From Gemmatimonadota bacterium (GTDB lineage: Bacteria; Gemmatimonadota; Gemmatimonadetes; JACCXV01; JAHWKZ01): DNA of 20,571 bases. The notes beneath the pieces are model-generated. The model did not search any database, had not been told where the DNA came from, and saw only the letters and a program-made list of their open reading frames with translations. The position numbers and the translations under genes are program-made. The DNA lies in NCBI GenBank assembly GCA_019347645.1, contig JAHWKZ010000013.1, forward strand, positions 1 to 20,571, in the 5' to 3' direction. Position 1 is the stretch's first letter; each line of letters begins with the position of its first letter. Positions 1 to 7,701 of the stretch are shown here, one piece after another.

Positions 1-423
1 GGACGCGTAGACGAATCGGCCCACGCCGCGGTCGCGGGCGGCGATCAGCATGTTCAGGGTCCCGGTGACGTTGCTCGCGTGGGTCGTCGCCGGATCCTCG
101 ATCGACCGGGGCACCGAGCCGAGAGCGGCCTGGTGCAGGACGACGTCGATGTCCGCGCAGGTCTCCCGGCAGACGTCGAGGTCGCGGACGTCGCCTTCGA
201 TGAAGGTGAACGAATCCCACCGCTCCCCGACCCGATCGGAGACGTCGGCCAGGTTCGCGCGCGTCCCGGTGGCGAAGTTGTCCAGGCCGACGACCCACTG
301 ACCGTGGGTCAGCAGGACCTCGACCAGGTGGGATCCGATGAAGCCGGCGGCGCCGGTCACCAGCCACGCCCTGGGCTCCCTCGACAGCGCGTTAAGGGCC
401 GCCTGGTACTCGGAAGCCCCCAC
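1..423 (-). CDS. wbpP: UDP-N-acetylglucosamine 4-epimerase, WbpP/TviC type (3' end off the window)
   Basis: This is the first 141 codons of an extended SDR-family nucleotide-sugar epimerase; the C-terminus lies beyond the left edge. An N-terminal extension precedes the NAD-binding Rossmann motif GAAGFIGS (residues 24-31), followed by GLDNFATG and HQAALGSVPRS. This pattern is characteristic of the WbpP/TviC/VipB group, which interconverts UDP-GlcNAc and UDP-GalNAc or the matching uronic acids. The catalytic YxxxK lies outside the window. The GTG start at 421-423 directly follows the TGA of the upstream dehydrogenase gene, with GGAAGG just upstream as a possible ribosome site, so the two genes are probably translationally coupled. 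Paired with a UDP-HexNAc 6-dehydrogenase, it would supply a GalNAcA-type sugar for surface polysaccharide. The family call is strong; the exact substrate is inferred. Confidence 0.9.
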   Translation of the reverse strand, partial: MGASEYQAALNALSREPRAWLVTGAAGFIGSHLVEVLLTHGQWVVGLDNFATGTRANLADVSDRVGERWDSFTFIEGDVRDLDVCRETCADIDVVLHQAALGSVPRSIEDPATTHASNVTGTLNMLIAARDRGVGRFVYAS

Positions 424-1755
424 TCAGGCCTTCCAGACGCGGGCTCGGGCCGGCTCCACGTCCGCCATCACGTTCCGGGTGTCGACCACGATCGGCGCCC
501 ACTCGCCCAGCTCGCCGTAGTCGACGCCGGCGTGGTGGGTGGCGATGACGACCGCGTCGAACCCGGAGATCGTCTCCCGGTCCCACGGGACCGACTCCAG
601 ATCGGCCCAGTGCGGGTGCTCCCGGCTGGGCCGGATCACCGGGACGTGCGGGTCGTGGTAGGCGATCTCGGCTCCGCGCTCGGCCAGGAGGTCCATCAGC
701 CAGTAGCTCGGCGACTCTCGATCGTCGTCGATGTTCGGTTTGTAGGCGATCCCGAGGACGAGGATGCGGCTGCCGTTCACCGCCTTCTTCTCGGCGTTCA
801 GGGCCTGGGCGACCTTCTCCACGACGTAGCGCGGCATGGTGGTGTTGATCTCGCCCGCCAGCTCGATGAACCGGGTGTACTGGCCGCTCTCCCTCGCCTT
901 CCAGCTCAGATAGAAGGGGTCGATCGGGATGCAGTGGCCGCCCCACCCCGGCCCCGGATCGAACCGCATGAAGCCGAACGGCTTGGTCTCCGCCGCGTCC
1001 AGGACCTCCCAGACGTCCACGTCCATCGCCTCGTAGACGATCTTGAGCTCGTTGACGAGCGCGATGTTGACCGCGCGGAAGATGTTCTCCATGAGCTTGC
1101 AGGCCTCGGCGGCCCGGGCGCTCGAGACCCGCACGATGCTCTCGATCACGCCGCGGTACAGGGCCTCGGCCAGCGATCCGGAGGTCTCGTCCACACCCCC
1201 CACCACCTTGGGGATCGTGCTGGTGGAGTAGGCGGGATTTCCGGGATCCTCCCGCTCGGGCGAGAACGCCAGGAAGAAGTCCTCGCCGCACTCCAGGCCG
1301 CTCTCCGCCAGGTGGCCCCACACGAGCTCGTCGGTCGTCCCGGGATACGTCGTGGACTCGAGCACCACGAGCTGACCGGGCCGGAGCCTCTTCCGGATCT
1401 GCTCCACGGTGGCCAGGACATAGGTCATGTCGGGCTCCCGGTGCGCGTCCAGCGGTGTGGGGACGCAGATCAGGATGGCGTCCGGCTCCTCGAGGCGATC
1501 GAAGTCGGACGTGACGCTCAGATCTCCGCCGCGGACCGCCGCGCCGACCCGGTCGTCGTCGATGTGTCGGATGTAGCAGTCGCCCCGGGAGAGGGCCTCG
1601 ATCTTCGACTCGTCGATGTCGAATCCCAGGACGCGGAAGCCGCTCTCCACGAACGTCAGCGCGAGTGGAAGGCCCACGTATCCGAGGCCGATCACCCCGA
1701 CCAGGACGTCCCGGTCCTCGATCCTCTTCTGGAGATCGTCCGCGCGAACGGTCAC
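424..1755 (-). CDS. wbpA: UDP-N-acetyl-hexosamine 6-dehydrogenase (WbpA-type nucleotide sugar dehydrogenase)
   Basis: A complete 443-residue member of the UDP-Glc/GDP-Man dehydrogenase family, which performs two NAD-dependent oxidations of the sugar C6 to a uronic acid. The N-terminal NAD motif VIGLGYVGLP is at residues 21-30. The conserved lysine segment EACKLMENIFRAVN is near residue 220, and the catalytic cysteine is C275 in GWGGHCIPIDPF. A UDP-binding C-terminal domain follows, with VLGIAYKPNIDDDRESP. The GHCIPIDPFYLSWKA form and the AVNIALVNELK helix resemble WbpA-type UDP-GlcNAc dehydrogenases more than Ugd. The start ATG overlaps the pilT stop by four bases (ATGA), and the gene is followed without a gap by the 4-epimerase. 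Product UDP-GlcNAcA/GalNAcA is inferred; UDP-glucose or UDP-ManNAc activity is not excluded. Confidence 0.9.
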   Translation of the reverse strand: MTVRADDLQKRIEDRDVLVGVIGLGYVGLPLALTFVESGFRVLGFDIDESKIEALSRGDCYIRHIDDDRVGAAVRGGDLSVTSDFDRLEEPDAILICVPTPLDAHREPDMTYVLATVEQIRKRLRPGQLVVLESTTYPGTTDELVWGHLAESGLECGEDFFLAFSPEREDPGNPAYSTSTIPKVVGGVDETSGSLAEALYRGVIESIVRVSSARAAEACKLMENIFRAVNIALVNELKIVYEAMDVDVWEVLDAAETKPFGFMRFDPGPGWGGHCIPIDPFYLSWKARESGQYTRFIELAGEINTTMPRYVVEKVAQALNAEKKAVNGSRILVLGIAYKPNIDDDRESPSYWLMDLLAERGAEIAYHDPHVPVIRPSREHPHWADLESVPWDRETISGFDAVVIATHHAGVDYGELGEWAPIVVDTRNVMADVEPARARVWKA

Positions 1756-2852
1756 TCGGACCGGGCCCAGGAACGATCGCTGGCGCTCTCGATGCCGCGG
1801 AGCTTCAACGCGAATTCCGAGGAGTTCGTGGCGTTCTCCATCGCCTGCCGCTCGGTGATGATGCCGTCGCGGTAGAGGTCCATCAGGCTCTGGTCGAAGG
1901 TCTGCATGCCGTACTGGACGGTCCCCTCCTCGATCAGCTCCGAGATCGCGTCCAGCGTGTCGGGCGAGTGCAGGTATTCCCGGATCGCTTCGGTGGAGAC
2001 CAGGATCTCGCTGGCGGGGACCCGACCCTTGCCGTCGGCGCGCTGGACCAGACGCAGGGAGATGACCCCCTGGAGGTTCTCGGCCAACAGGGAGCGGACC
2101 TCCCGGTGCTGATGGATCGGATAGAACGACAGGACCCGCTGCATCGTCTGGACGGCGTTCGTCGTGTGGAGCGTGGCCAGCACCAGGTGGCCGGTGTTCG
2201 AAGCCTTCAGCGCGATCTCCATCGTCTCCACGTCCCGGATCTCCCCGATCATCACCACGTCCGGATCCTGACGAAGGACGTGGCGGAGCCCGGCCGAGAA
2301 GCTGAGCGTGTCGGTCCCCACTTCTCGCTGGGTGATGAACGCCTCGCTGTCCCGGAAGAGGTACTCGATCGGGTCCTCGATCGTGACCAGCTTCACCTTC
2401 TTCCGGGCGTTGATGTGCTCGACCATGGAAGCCAGGGTGGTCGACTTGCCGCTTCCCGTGATTCCCGTCACCAGGATCAGGCCCCGGGACCTGAGGGACA
2501 GCTCGCCGATCACGGGGGGCAGATTGAGCGCGTGGATGGACTTGATGGAGATCGGGATCGCCCGGATCGTCACCGTGGAGGTCCCCCGCTGGAACGCGGC
2601 GTTCACCCGGAAACGCCCAAGCTGACGGACCCCGACCGCGCAGTCGAGCTCGTGGCTGGAGGCGAACTCCCGCAACTGCTCCTCGGTCAGGAGCTCCTCG
2701 AGGACCGTGTCCAGGTCTTCGCGCGACAACGGCGGCGCCTGCGAAGGGACGAGATCGCCGTGCAGGCGGTACACCGGCGGCACCCCCACCTTGAGGTGCA
2801 GGTCGGAGGCGTCGTTCTGGAGCATCGCCTTGAGGATCTCTTTGATCTGCAC
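1752..2852 (-). CDS. pilT: PilT-family type IV pilus retraction ATPase
   Basis: A complete 366-residue secretion-type ATPase, normal PilT length. The N-terminal PAS-like domain carries NDASDLHLKVGVPP (residues 13-26). Then come Walker A GITGSGKST (130-138), the Asp box VTIEDPIEYLF, Walker B DPDVVMIGEIRD and the His box HLVLATLHTTNAVQTM. A C-terminal AENLQGVISLRLV segment follows; the PilT AIRNLIRE motif appears as the variant AIREYLHS. Such hexamers at the inner-membrane pilus base power retraction, twitching and DNA uptake. PilU-like function cannot be excluded. The start is GTG, 22 bp after accB; the frame matches the family N-terminus. No pilB, pilC or pilin gene is in the window, so its placement between accB and a sugar dehydrogenase gene is unusual. 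The 3' end overlaps wbpA by four bases. Confidence 0.93.
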   Translation of the reverse strand: MQIKEILKAMLQNDASDLHLKVGVPPVYRLHGDLVPSQAPPLSREDLDTVLEELLTEEQLREFASSHELDCAVGVRQLGRFRVNAAFQRGTSTVTIRAIPISIKSIHALNLPPVIGELSLRSRGLILVTGITGSGKSTTLASMVEHINARKKVKLVTIEDPIEYLFRDSEAFITQREVGTDTLSFSAGLRHVLRQDPDVVMIGEIRDVETMEIALKASNTGHLVLATLHTTNAVQTMQRVLSFYPIHQHREVRSLLAENLQGVISLRLVQRADGKGRVPASEILVSTEAIREYLHSPDTLDAISELIEEGTVQYGMQTFDQSLMDLYRDGIITERQAMENATNSSEFALKLRGIESASDRSWARSE

Positions 2853-2874
2853 GATGACCCGCCGGGTGTGGGAC

Positions 2875-3345
2875 TCAGCTCGTTTCGATCTCGAAGAGGA
2901 CCTGACCGTACTCGACCGGCTCGCCGTTCTCGATCAGGACCTTCCTCACCGTCCCCGCGACCTCGCTCTGCAGCTCGTTCATGAGCTTCATCGCCTCGAG
3001 GATGCAGAGGGTCTGGCCCGACCGGACCGTATCCCCCACCTCGACGAAGGGTGGGGCCTCGGGAGAGGGGGCGCGATAGAAGGTCCCCACCATCGGGCTC
3101 TGGACCTGGTGGAAGGCCTCCTCCGGCTCGGCCGGAGCGGCTTCGGCCTCCACCGGCGGCGGCGCGGCTCCGGGGGCCGTGGCGGGCTCGGAAGCGGCGG
3201 GTGGGCGGATCCCGCTCGGGGGGACCGGCGGCGCGGCGGCGCTCTTGACAATCCGAATCGACCGTCCCCAGCCCCGCACCTCCAGCTCGTCGATCTCGCT
3301 CTCCTCGACGATCCGGATCAGCTCGCGGATCTCGTCCGCGTTCAC
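2875..3345 (-). CDS. accB: Biotin carboxyl carrier protein of acetyl-CoA carboxylase
   Basis: A 156-residue BCCP, typical of the family. It has an N-terminal segment NADEIRELIRIVEESEIDEL, a flexible Ala/Pro/Glu-rich linker (about residues 36-76) and a C-terminal biotinyl domain with the EAMKLMNE motif, in which K120 would be biotinylated. The protein carries the carboxyl group between biotin carboxylase and carboxyltransferase to make malonyl-CoA. The GTG start at 3343-3345 overlaps the efp stop (GTGA), giving tight coupling to efp. A longer reading frame continues upstream through the efp region but is out of frame with EF-P and has no BCCP similarity, so the GTG is preferred. accC, which often follows accB, is absent; pilT comes next. 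Confidence 0.93.
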   Translation of the reverse strand: MNADEIRELIRIVEESEIDELEVRGWGRSIRIVKSAAAPPVPPSGIRPPAASEPATAPGAAPPPVEAEAAPAEPEEAFHQVQSPMVGTFYRAPSPEAPPFVEVGDTVRSGQTLCILEAMKLMNELQSEVAGTVRKVLIENGEPVEYGQVLFEIETS

Positions 3346-3902
3346 GACACCCGTTCCAGGTACTCGTTCGTCCGGGTATCGACTCGTATGACCTCGCCCC
3401 GGTCGACGAAGAGCGGGACCTGGACGACGGCGCCGGTCTCGAGGCGGGCCGGCTTGGTGCCTCCGGTCGCGGTGTCCCCGCGGACGCCGGGTTCGGTGTC
3501 CACCACCTCGGCCTCGATGAACTTCGGCAGCTCGACCCCCAGGATCCCCTCGGAGTGGACGAGGACGTCGCAGACGATGTTCTCCTTCAGGTACGGCTGC
3601 TGCTCGGTCAACAAGTCCTCGCTGACGGGGTGCTGCTCGTACGTCTCCAGGTCCATGAAATAGGCGTGGTGATCGCTCGAGTAGAGGTACTGCATCGGGC
3701 GCCGCTCGAGCCGCACGTCCTCCACCTTCTCGCCGGCCCGGAAGGTCCGGTCGACGACCTGGCCGGTGGTCACCTTCTTGAGCTTCGTCCGGACGAACGC
3801 CCCGCCCTTGCCGGGCTTGACGTGCTGGAAGTGGACGATCTGCCACAGCTCCCCGTCGAGCCGCAGCACCATGCCGTTCCGGAAATCCGCCGTCGTCGCC
3901 AT
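3342..3902 (-). CDS. efp: Translation elongation factor P
   Basis: A complete 186-residue EF-P, the standard length. It binds between the P and E sites of stalled ribosomes and rescues polyproline synthesis. The sequence shows the KOW-like N-terminal domain with loop VKPGKGGAF, whose K32 tip corresponds to the lysine modified in many bacteria. OB domains follow with MQYLYSSDHHAYFMDLETYEQ and a C-terminal RVDTRTNEYLERV signature. I chose ATG at 3900-3902 because MATTADFRNGMVL matches the family N-terminus; the frame stays open 27 codons upstream into the promoter region, which looks non-coding. It has its own promoter candidate (3958-3985). The stop overlaps accB by four bases. No EpmA/EpmB-type or rhamnose-type modification gene is visible here. 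Confidence 0.96.
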   Translation of the reverse strand: MATTADFRNGMVLRLDGELWQIVHFQHVKPGKGGAFVRTKLKKVTTGQVVDRTFRAGEKVEDVRLERRPMQYLYSSDHHAYFMDLETYEQHPVSEDLLTEQQPYLKENIVCDVLVHSEGILGVELPKFIEAEVVDTEPGVRGDTATGGTKPARLETGAVVQVPLFVDRGEVIRVDTRTNEYLERVS

Positions 3903-3957
3903 ATCGATGAGGTGTCGGGGTGCGAGAAAGATGTCGGGATTCGATAGTTGTGCAAGG

Positions 3958-3985
3958 AATATACCGCAGACTCCACCCGTCACAA
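3958..3985 (-). promoter_or_regulatory. Candidate sigma70-type promoter for efp-accB-pilT-wbpA-wbpP
   Basis: Read on the minus strand, TTGTGA (3980-3985) and TATATT (3958-3963) are separated by 16 bp. This would place transcription start about 50 nt before the efp ATG, in the only sizeable gap (109 bp) of this gene run. It is a match by eye only. Confidence 0.5.
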
Positions 3986-3988
3986 CCG

Positions 3989-4020
3989 TATCTGTGACTA
4001 CCTCGGGTGGCTCACAGATA
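3989..4020. repeat. 9-bp perfect inverted repeat upstream of the efp promoter
   Basis: TATCTGTGA (3989-3997) is repeated exactly in inverted orientation as TCACAGATA (4012-4020), with 14 bp between the arms. One arm covers the stop codon of the acyltransferase gene and the other lies just upstream of the efp -35 candidate. There is no following T-run, so it could be an operator or an attenuating RNA hairpin rather than a classic terminator. Confidence 0.6.
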
Positions 4021-4674
4021 GGGTTCTCCCTCTCCGCGGCTCCGGACGACCCTGGCGGGGGAGCCGTAGGCGACGACCCGCTCGGGCACGTCTTCCAGCA
4101 CCGTCGCTCCGGCGCCGACCACGGCGTGGGCGCCCACCTCCACCGAATGGATCACGCTGGCCCCGAGACAGATGGAGCTGAACTCGCCGATCCGGACTCC
4201 CCCGCCCACGTGGGCTCCCGGTGCCAGGCTGCTGAAGCGTCCCATGGTTCCGTCGTGGTCCAGCGAGCTGGCGGTGTTCACGATGCAGGCGGGACCGATC
4301 TCGCAACCGGGATTCACGACCGCTCCGGCCATCACGACCGAACCCGCGCCGATCTCGGAGGAGGCGGCGACCCAGGCACGGGCGTGGATCGCCCGCACCC
4401 ACCCGAAGCCGGGCAGCCGCCCCTCGATGGCCCGCGTGACCTCGAACCGCTCCCAGTTGTCCCCGACGGCGACGATGCCCATCTGGACGCCGTGGGCCGC
4501 GGAGAGCTCCTCGACGTCGTCCTCGGACCCCAGGATCGGGTGCCCGGCTACCTCCGTACCCTTCGCTCGAAAGGAATCGACGATCCCGACGATCTCGTGC
4601 TCGGCCCGGGAGGAGATCACGTCCATCACGACGCGCGCGTGCCCCCCGCCGCCGAAGACGAAGATCCGCGCCAC
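4012..4674 (-). CDS. PglD/NeuD-family sugar O/N-acyltransferase
   Basis: A complete 220-residue protein of the NeuD/PglD/VioB family. The N-terminal Rossmann-like domain begins FVFGGGGHARVVMDVI (residues 5-20) and binds the nucleotide sugar. The C-terminal left-handed beta-helix is built of hexapeptide repeats (about 100-200). H140 in NTASSLDHD sits where the family catalytic histidine lies. These enzymes transfer acetyl from acetyl-CoA to an amino group on UDP-4-amino sugars (PglD) or O-acetylate sialic acid (NeuD). The GTG start lies 3 bp after the capD-like stop, so the two are co-translated. That neighbour makes UDP-4-keto-6-deoxy sugar, so UDP-diNAc-bacillosamine-type synthesis is likely, but the required aminotransferase is not in the window. 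Substrate is inferred. Confidence 0.88.
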   Translation of the reverse strand: MARIFVFGGGGHARVVMDVISSRAEHEIVGIVDSFRAKGTEVAGHPILGSEDDVEELSAAHGVQMGIVAVGDNWERFEVTRAIEGRLPGFGWVRAIHARAWVAASSEIGAGSVVMAGAVVNPGCEIGPACIVNTASSLDHDGTMGRFSSLAPGAHVGGGVRIGEFSSICLGASVIHSVEVGAHAVVGAGATVLEDVPERVVAYGSPARVVRSRGEGEPYL

Positions 4675-4677
4675 GGC

Positions 4678-6576
4678 TTATCCCTCGGAAGAGCGGAGCA
4701 TGGACTTCGACCCGCGCCTCCCGGGCTTGCCGCCGGAGACCGCCTTGAAGAGCGTGCGCCGAAGCCCCCTTACGTCCCGCGTCTCGATCTGCCGGGACAT
4801 CGCCTCCAGGTAGAACTCGAGGTGGTCGACGTCGATCGTCGTGCTGCCGAGCACGAGGATCTTCTCGTGCATCGTCGGGAGGATCGGCTCGTCGGGCGCG
4901 TAGAGGTCCTCGTGCAGCTTCTCCCCGGCGCGCAGCCCGGTGTAGACGATGTCCACGTCGTCGTAGGGCTTCTTCCCCGAGAGCGAGATCAGCCGCTCGG
5001 CGAGCTCGACGATCCGCACCGGCTCCCCCATGTCGAGCAGGAAGATCTCGCCGTCCCGGCCCATGGCGCCGGCCTGGATGACGAGCTGGACCGCTTCGGG
5101 GATGGTCATGAAGTACCGAGTGACCTCCGGGTCGGTGACCGTGATCGGACCACCCTCCTGGAGCTGCTGACGGAAGATCGGGAGCACGCTCCCGTCGCTC
5201 CCCAGCACGTTTCCGAAGCGGACGGCGGCGAACTTCGTGCCTCCCCGCCGGTGGCGATCGATCATGACCAGCTCGGCGAGACGCTTGGTGGCGCCCATGA
5301 CGTTGCGGGGGCGGACAGCCTTGTCCGTGGAGATCTGGACGAACCGCTCCACCCCGTGAGCCCGGGCGGCGTCCATCAGGCCCACCGTTCCCAGGACGTT
5401 GTTGGAGACCGCCTCCAGGACGTTCGCCTCCATGAGCGGCACGTGCTTGTAGGCGGCGGCGTGAAAGATGGACGTCGGCCGGCACTCCTCGAAGATCTCC
5501 TCCAGGAGCTCGCGGTCGCGGAAGTCCCCCACGCGGGGCACGATCCGGTCGGGATCGGGGGTCTTCGCCTCGAGCTCCCGGTCGATGTGGAAGACCGCGT
5601 TCTCGTTGCGGTCGAGCAGGACGAGCCGGCGCGGCTCGAAGCGCTGGATCTGCCGGGCCAGCTCGCTGCCGATCGAGCCCCCGGCGCCCGTCACCAGGAC
5701 CACCTGGTCAGTGATCTCGCGGGCGATCCCCTCCTGGTCCAGCTCGATGTGATCCCTTCCCAGCAGGTCCTCGATCTGGACCTCGCGGAACTGCCGGACG
5801 GACACGCGACCGGTGATCAGGTCTCCGACCGCGGGAAGGACCTTCACCCGGACGTCCTCCCCCTCGCAGAGGTCGACGATGCGGCGGATCTGCTGCCCGG
5901 TCGCCGAGGGGATGGCGATCAGGATCTCCTCGGCGCCGTAGCCACGCGCCAGGCGCGGCAGCTCCTCCGTCCTCCCCAGGATCCGGACTCCGTGGACCTC
6001 GCCGCCCTGCTTCCGGAGGTCGTCGTCCACGATCCCGACCGGCTGGAGCCCGAGGGCGGGGTTGTAGAGGATCTCCCGCAGCGCCTGCTCGCCCGCCGAT
6101 CCGGCGCCGACCACCAGCACCTTGCGCTTCGTCTCGAAGGAGCGCTGCGGGCGGAAGCGCTCGCGGTAGAGCCGCACCCCGAACCGGGCGCCCCCGTTCA
6201 GCCCGACCGTGAAGATGAAGTCCAGCAGGATCACCGACCGCGGCACCGCGCGGGCCTCCACCCACAGGAACACCACGGCGATGAACAGGAGTGTGGCGAC
6301 CACGGAGGCCTGGAGGATCCGCTCCAGGTCGGAGGTGCTGACGTATCGCCAGAGCCCGCGATAGAGGCCGAAGTACGCGAAGACGACCGCCTTGATCAGC
6401 ACCAGGGCGGGGAGGGTGAGGAGGAAGACCTCCCGGTACGCCGGGGGGAGCCCGAAGTCGAACCGGACGTAGTAGGCCAGCCAGTAGGCGCCGGCGAAGA
6501 TCGTCAGGTTGATCGCCAGCACGACGACGTGCCGGTGTCGATAGGCCCAGGCGATCGCGCGCGGGGGTAGTCTCAT
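4678..6576 (-). CDS. CapD/WbpM/PglF-type membrane UDP-GlcNAc 4,6-dehydratase
   Basis: A complete 632-residue polysaccharide-biosynthesis protein. Four hydrophobic segments occupy about residues 17-37, 48-72, 87-106 and 113-128. A CoA-binding-like Rossmann domain follows with VLVVGAGSAGEQALREI (153-169). The catalytic extended SDR domain has TGAGGSIGSELARQI (296-310), HAAAYKHVPLME (372-383), STDKAV (416-421) and MGATKR (427-432). This is the long membrane form, as in WbpM and PglF, which converts UDP-GlcNAc to UDP-4-keto-6-deoxy-GlcNAc. It follows the peptidase gene by 15 bp and precedes the PglD-like gene by 3 bp. The pairing suggests a 2,4-diamino-trideoxyhexose route. Whether it acts as an epimerising or non-epimerising dehydratase cannot be read from the sequence by eye. 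Confidence 0.92.
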   Translation of the reverse strand: MRLPPRAIAWAYRHRHVVVLAINLTIFAGAYWLAYYVRFDFGLPPAYREVFLLTLPALVLIKAVVFAYFGLYRGLWRYVSTSDLERILQASVVATLLFIAVVFLWVEARAVPRSVILLDFIFTVGLNGGARFGVRLYRERFRPQRSFETKRKVLVVGAGSAGEQALREILYNPALGLQPVGIVDDDLRKQGGEVHGVRILGRTEELPRLARGYGAEEILIAIPSATGQQIRRIVDLCEGEDVRVKVLPAVGDLITGRVSVRQFREVQIEDLLGRDHIELDQEGIAREITDQVVLVTGAGGSIGSELARQIQRFEPRRLVLLDRNENAVFHIDRELEAKTPDPDRIVPRVGDFRDRELLEEIFEECRPTSIFHAAAYKHVPLMEANVLEAVSNNVLGTVGLMDAARAHGVERFVQISTDKAVRPRNVMGATKRLAELVMIDRHRRGGTKFAAVRFGNVLGSDGSVLPIFRQQLQEGGPITVTDPEVTRYFMTIPEAVQLVIQAGAMGRDGEIFLLDMGEPVRIVELAERLISLSGKKPYDDVDIVYTGLRAGEKLHEDLYAPDEPILPTMHEKILVLGSTTIDVDHLEFYLEAMSRQIETRDVRGLRRTLFKAVSGGKPGRRGSKSMLRSSEG

Positions 6577-6591
6577 TCGTGTACGACCTCG

Positions 6592-7701
6592 CTACAGAAT
6601 CTTCATGTCCCGGGACGCTCGGGTCAATCGAAGGGCGCCGTCCGGCGTCAGGAGCACATCGTCCTCGATCCGGATTCCCGCTCGTCCGGGCTCGTAGATC
6701 CCCGGCTCGACCGTCACCACCATGCCGGACTCGAGCCGGTCCTCGCTCTTCCGGGACAGCCGCGGCGCTTCGTGGACCTCCAGGCCGAGGCCGTGACCGA
6801 GGGAATGCGGGAAGCGCTCCGCGTGGCCGGCTTCCTCGAGGACGTCCCGGGCGAGGGCGTCGGCCTCCGGACCCGTCATCCCCGGCCGCAGGCCCTCGAG
6901 GGCCGCCCCCTGGGCTCTCCGCACCACCGCGTGGAGCTCGCGCACCGCCTTACCCGGCTCTCCGCACGCCACCGTTCGCGTCAGGTCGCTGTGGTAGCCG
7001 TCCACGACGGCCCCGAAGTCCAGCAGGACGACCTCGCCGGATTCGAGGGTCCGGGCGCCGGGGCGGGCGTGGGGGAGGGCCGACCGGGATCCGAAGGCGA
7101 CGATGGTCTCGAACGCCCTTCCCTCGGACCCCTGGCGGGCCAGCAGACGGTCCACCTCAGCGGCCAGCTCGCGCTCGGCGATCCCCGGGCGGATCGAGTC
7201 CAGCACGTCCTCGAAGACCGCGTCGACGACGGCGGCCGCCCGGCGGATCGCCTCGATCTCGGGGTCGGCCTTGACCGAGCGCAGGGCCTCGATCCAGCCC
7301 TTCACGCCCGTCGGCTCGTGGCCTCCCGCCTCTCGCCACTCTTCCAGCGCCGCCACGCTGAGGTGCTCGCTCTCGAAGGCCACCCGTTCCACCCCGCGAT
7401 CCCGCAGTCGGCGGCGGGCGACCTCGAGCGCGGGGTCGCTGGCGATCTCCACCCCGACCCCCTCGGACGCCTCGGCTCGAGCCTGGGCGTCGTAGCGTCC
7501 GTCGGTGACGAGGAGGTCTCCCCCCTCGGCGTCCACCACCAGAACCCCGGCGGACCCCGTGAACCCGGAGAGATACCGGACGTTCGCCCGCGACAGCACC
7601 AGCAGGGCGCCCAGATCCTCGGCGACCAGCCGTTCCCGGATGCGCGCCCTCCGATCGACCGGCTCGACGGGGACGGCGCGGGCCTCCACGGCCCGGCTCA
7701 T
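6592..7701 (-). CDS. M24B-family Xaa-Pro aminopeptidase/dipeptidase (PepP/PepQ-like)
   Basis: A complete 369-residue creatinase-fold metallopeptidase. The N-terminal domain (about 15-145) contains NVRYLSGFTGSAG and LLVTDGRYDAQA. The catalytic pita-bread domain shows the dinuclear metal ligands D228 (LLDFGAVVDGYHSDLTRT), D239, H303 (HSLGHGLGLEVHE), E332 (VTVEPGIY) and E346 (GIRIEDDV). It removes or cleaves residues next to proline in short peptides in the cytoplasm. Its ATG overlaps the stop of the small TPR gene (ATGA). In many bacteria this peptidase gene lies directly before efp; here two sugar genes stand between them. Choice between aminopeptidase and dipeptidase is uncertain. Confidence 0.93.
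   Translation of the reverse strand: MSRAVEARAVPVEPVDRRARIRERLVAEDLGALLVLSRANVRYLSGFTGSAGVLVVDAEGGDLLVTDGRYDAQARAEASEGVGVEIASDPALEVARRRLRDRGVERVAFESEHLSVAALEEWREAGGHEPTGVKGWIEALRSVKADPEIEAIRRAAAVVDAVFEDVLDSIRPGIAERELAAEVDRLLARQGSEGRAFETIVAFGSRSALPHARPGARTLESGEVVLLDFGAVVDGYHSDLTRTVACGEPGKAVRELHAVVRRAQGAALEGLRPGMTGPEADALARDVLEEAGHAERFPHSLGHGLGLEVHEAPRLSRKSEDRLESGMVVTVEPGIYEPGRAGIRIEDDVLLTPDGALRLTRASRDMKIL

Noticed and set aside
79..1875. Plus-strand 598-codon open frame opposite wbpA/wbpP
   Set aside because: It is antisense to genes with clear catalytic motifs; long antisense frames are expected in DNA this GC-rich. The translation is low-complexity Arg/Asp/Val with no domain.
3989..4020. CRP-type binding site
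   Set aside because: TGTGA and TCACA arms are present, but they are separated by 14 bases instead of the six needed for CRP.
3766..6570. Plus-strand 934-codon open frame
   Set aside because: It is the antisense shadow of capD-like, pglD-like and efp genes; repetitive Asp/His/Leu content and no recognisable fold.
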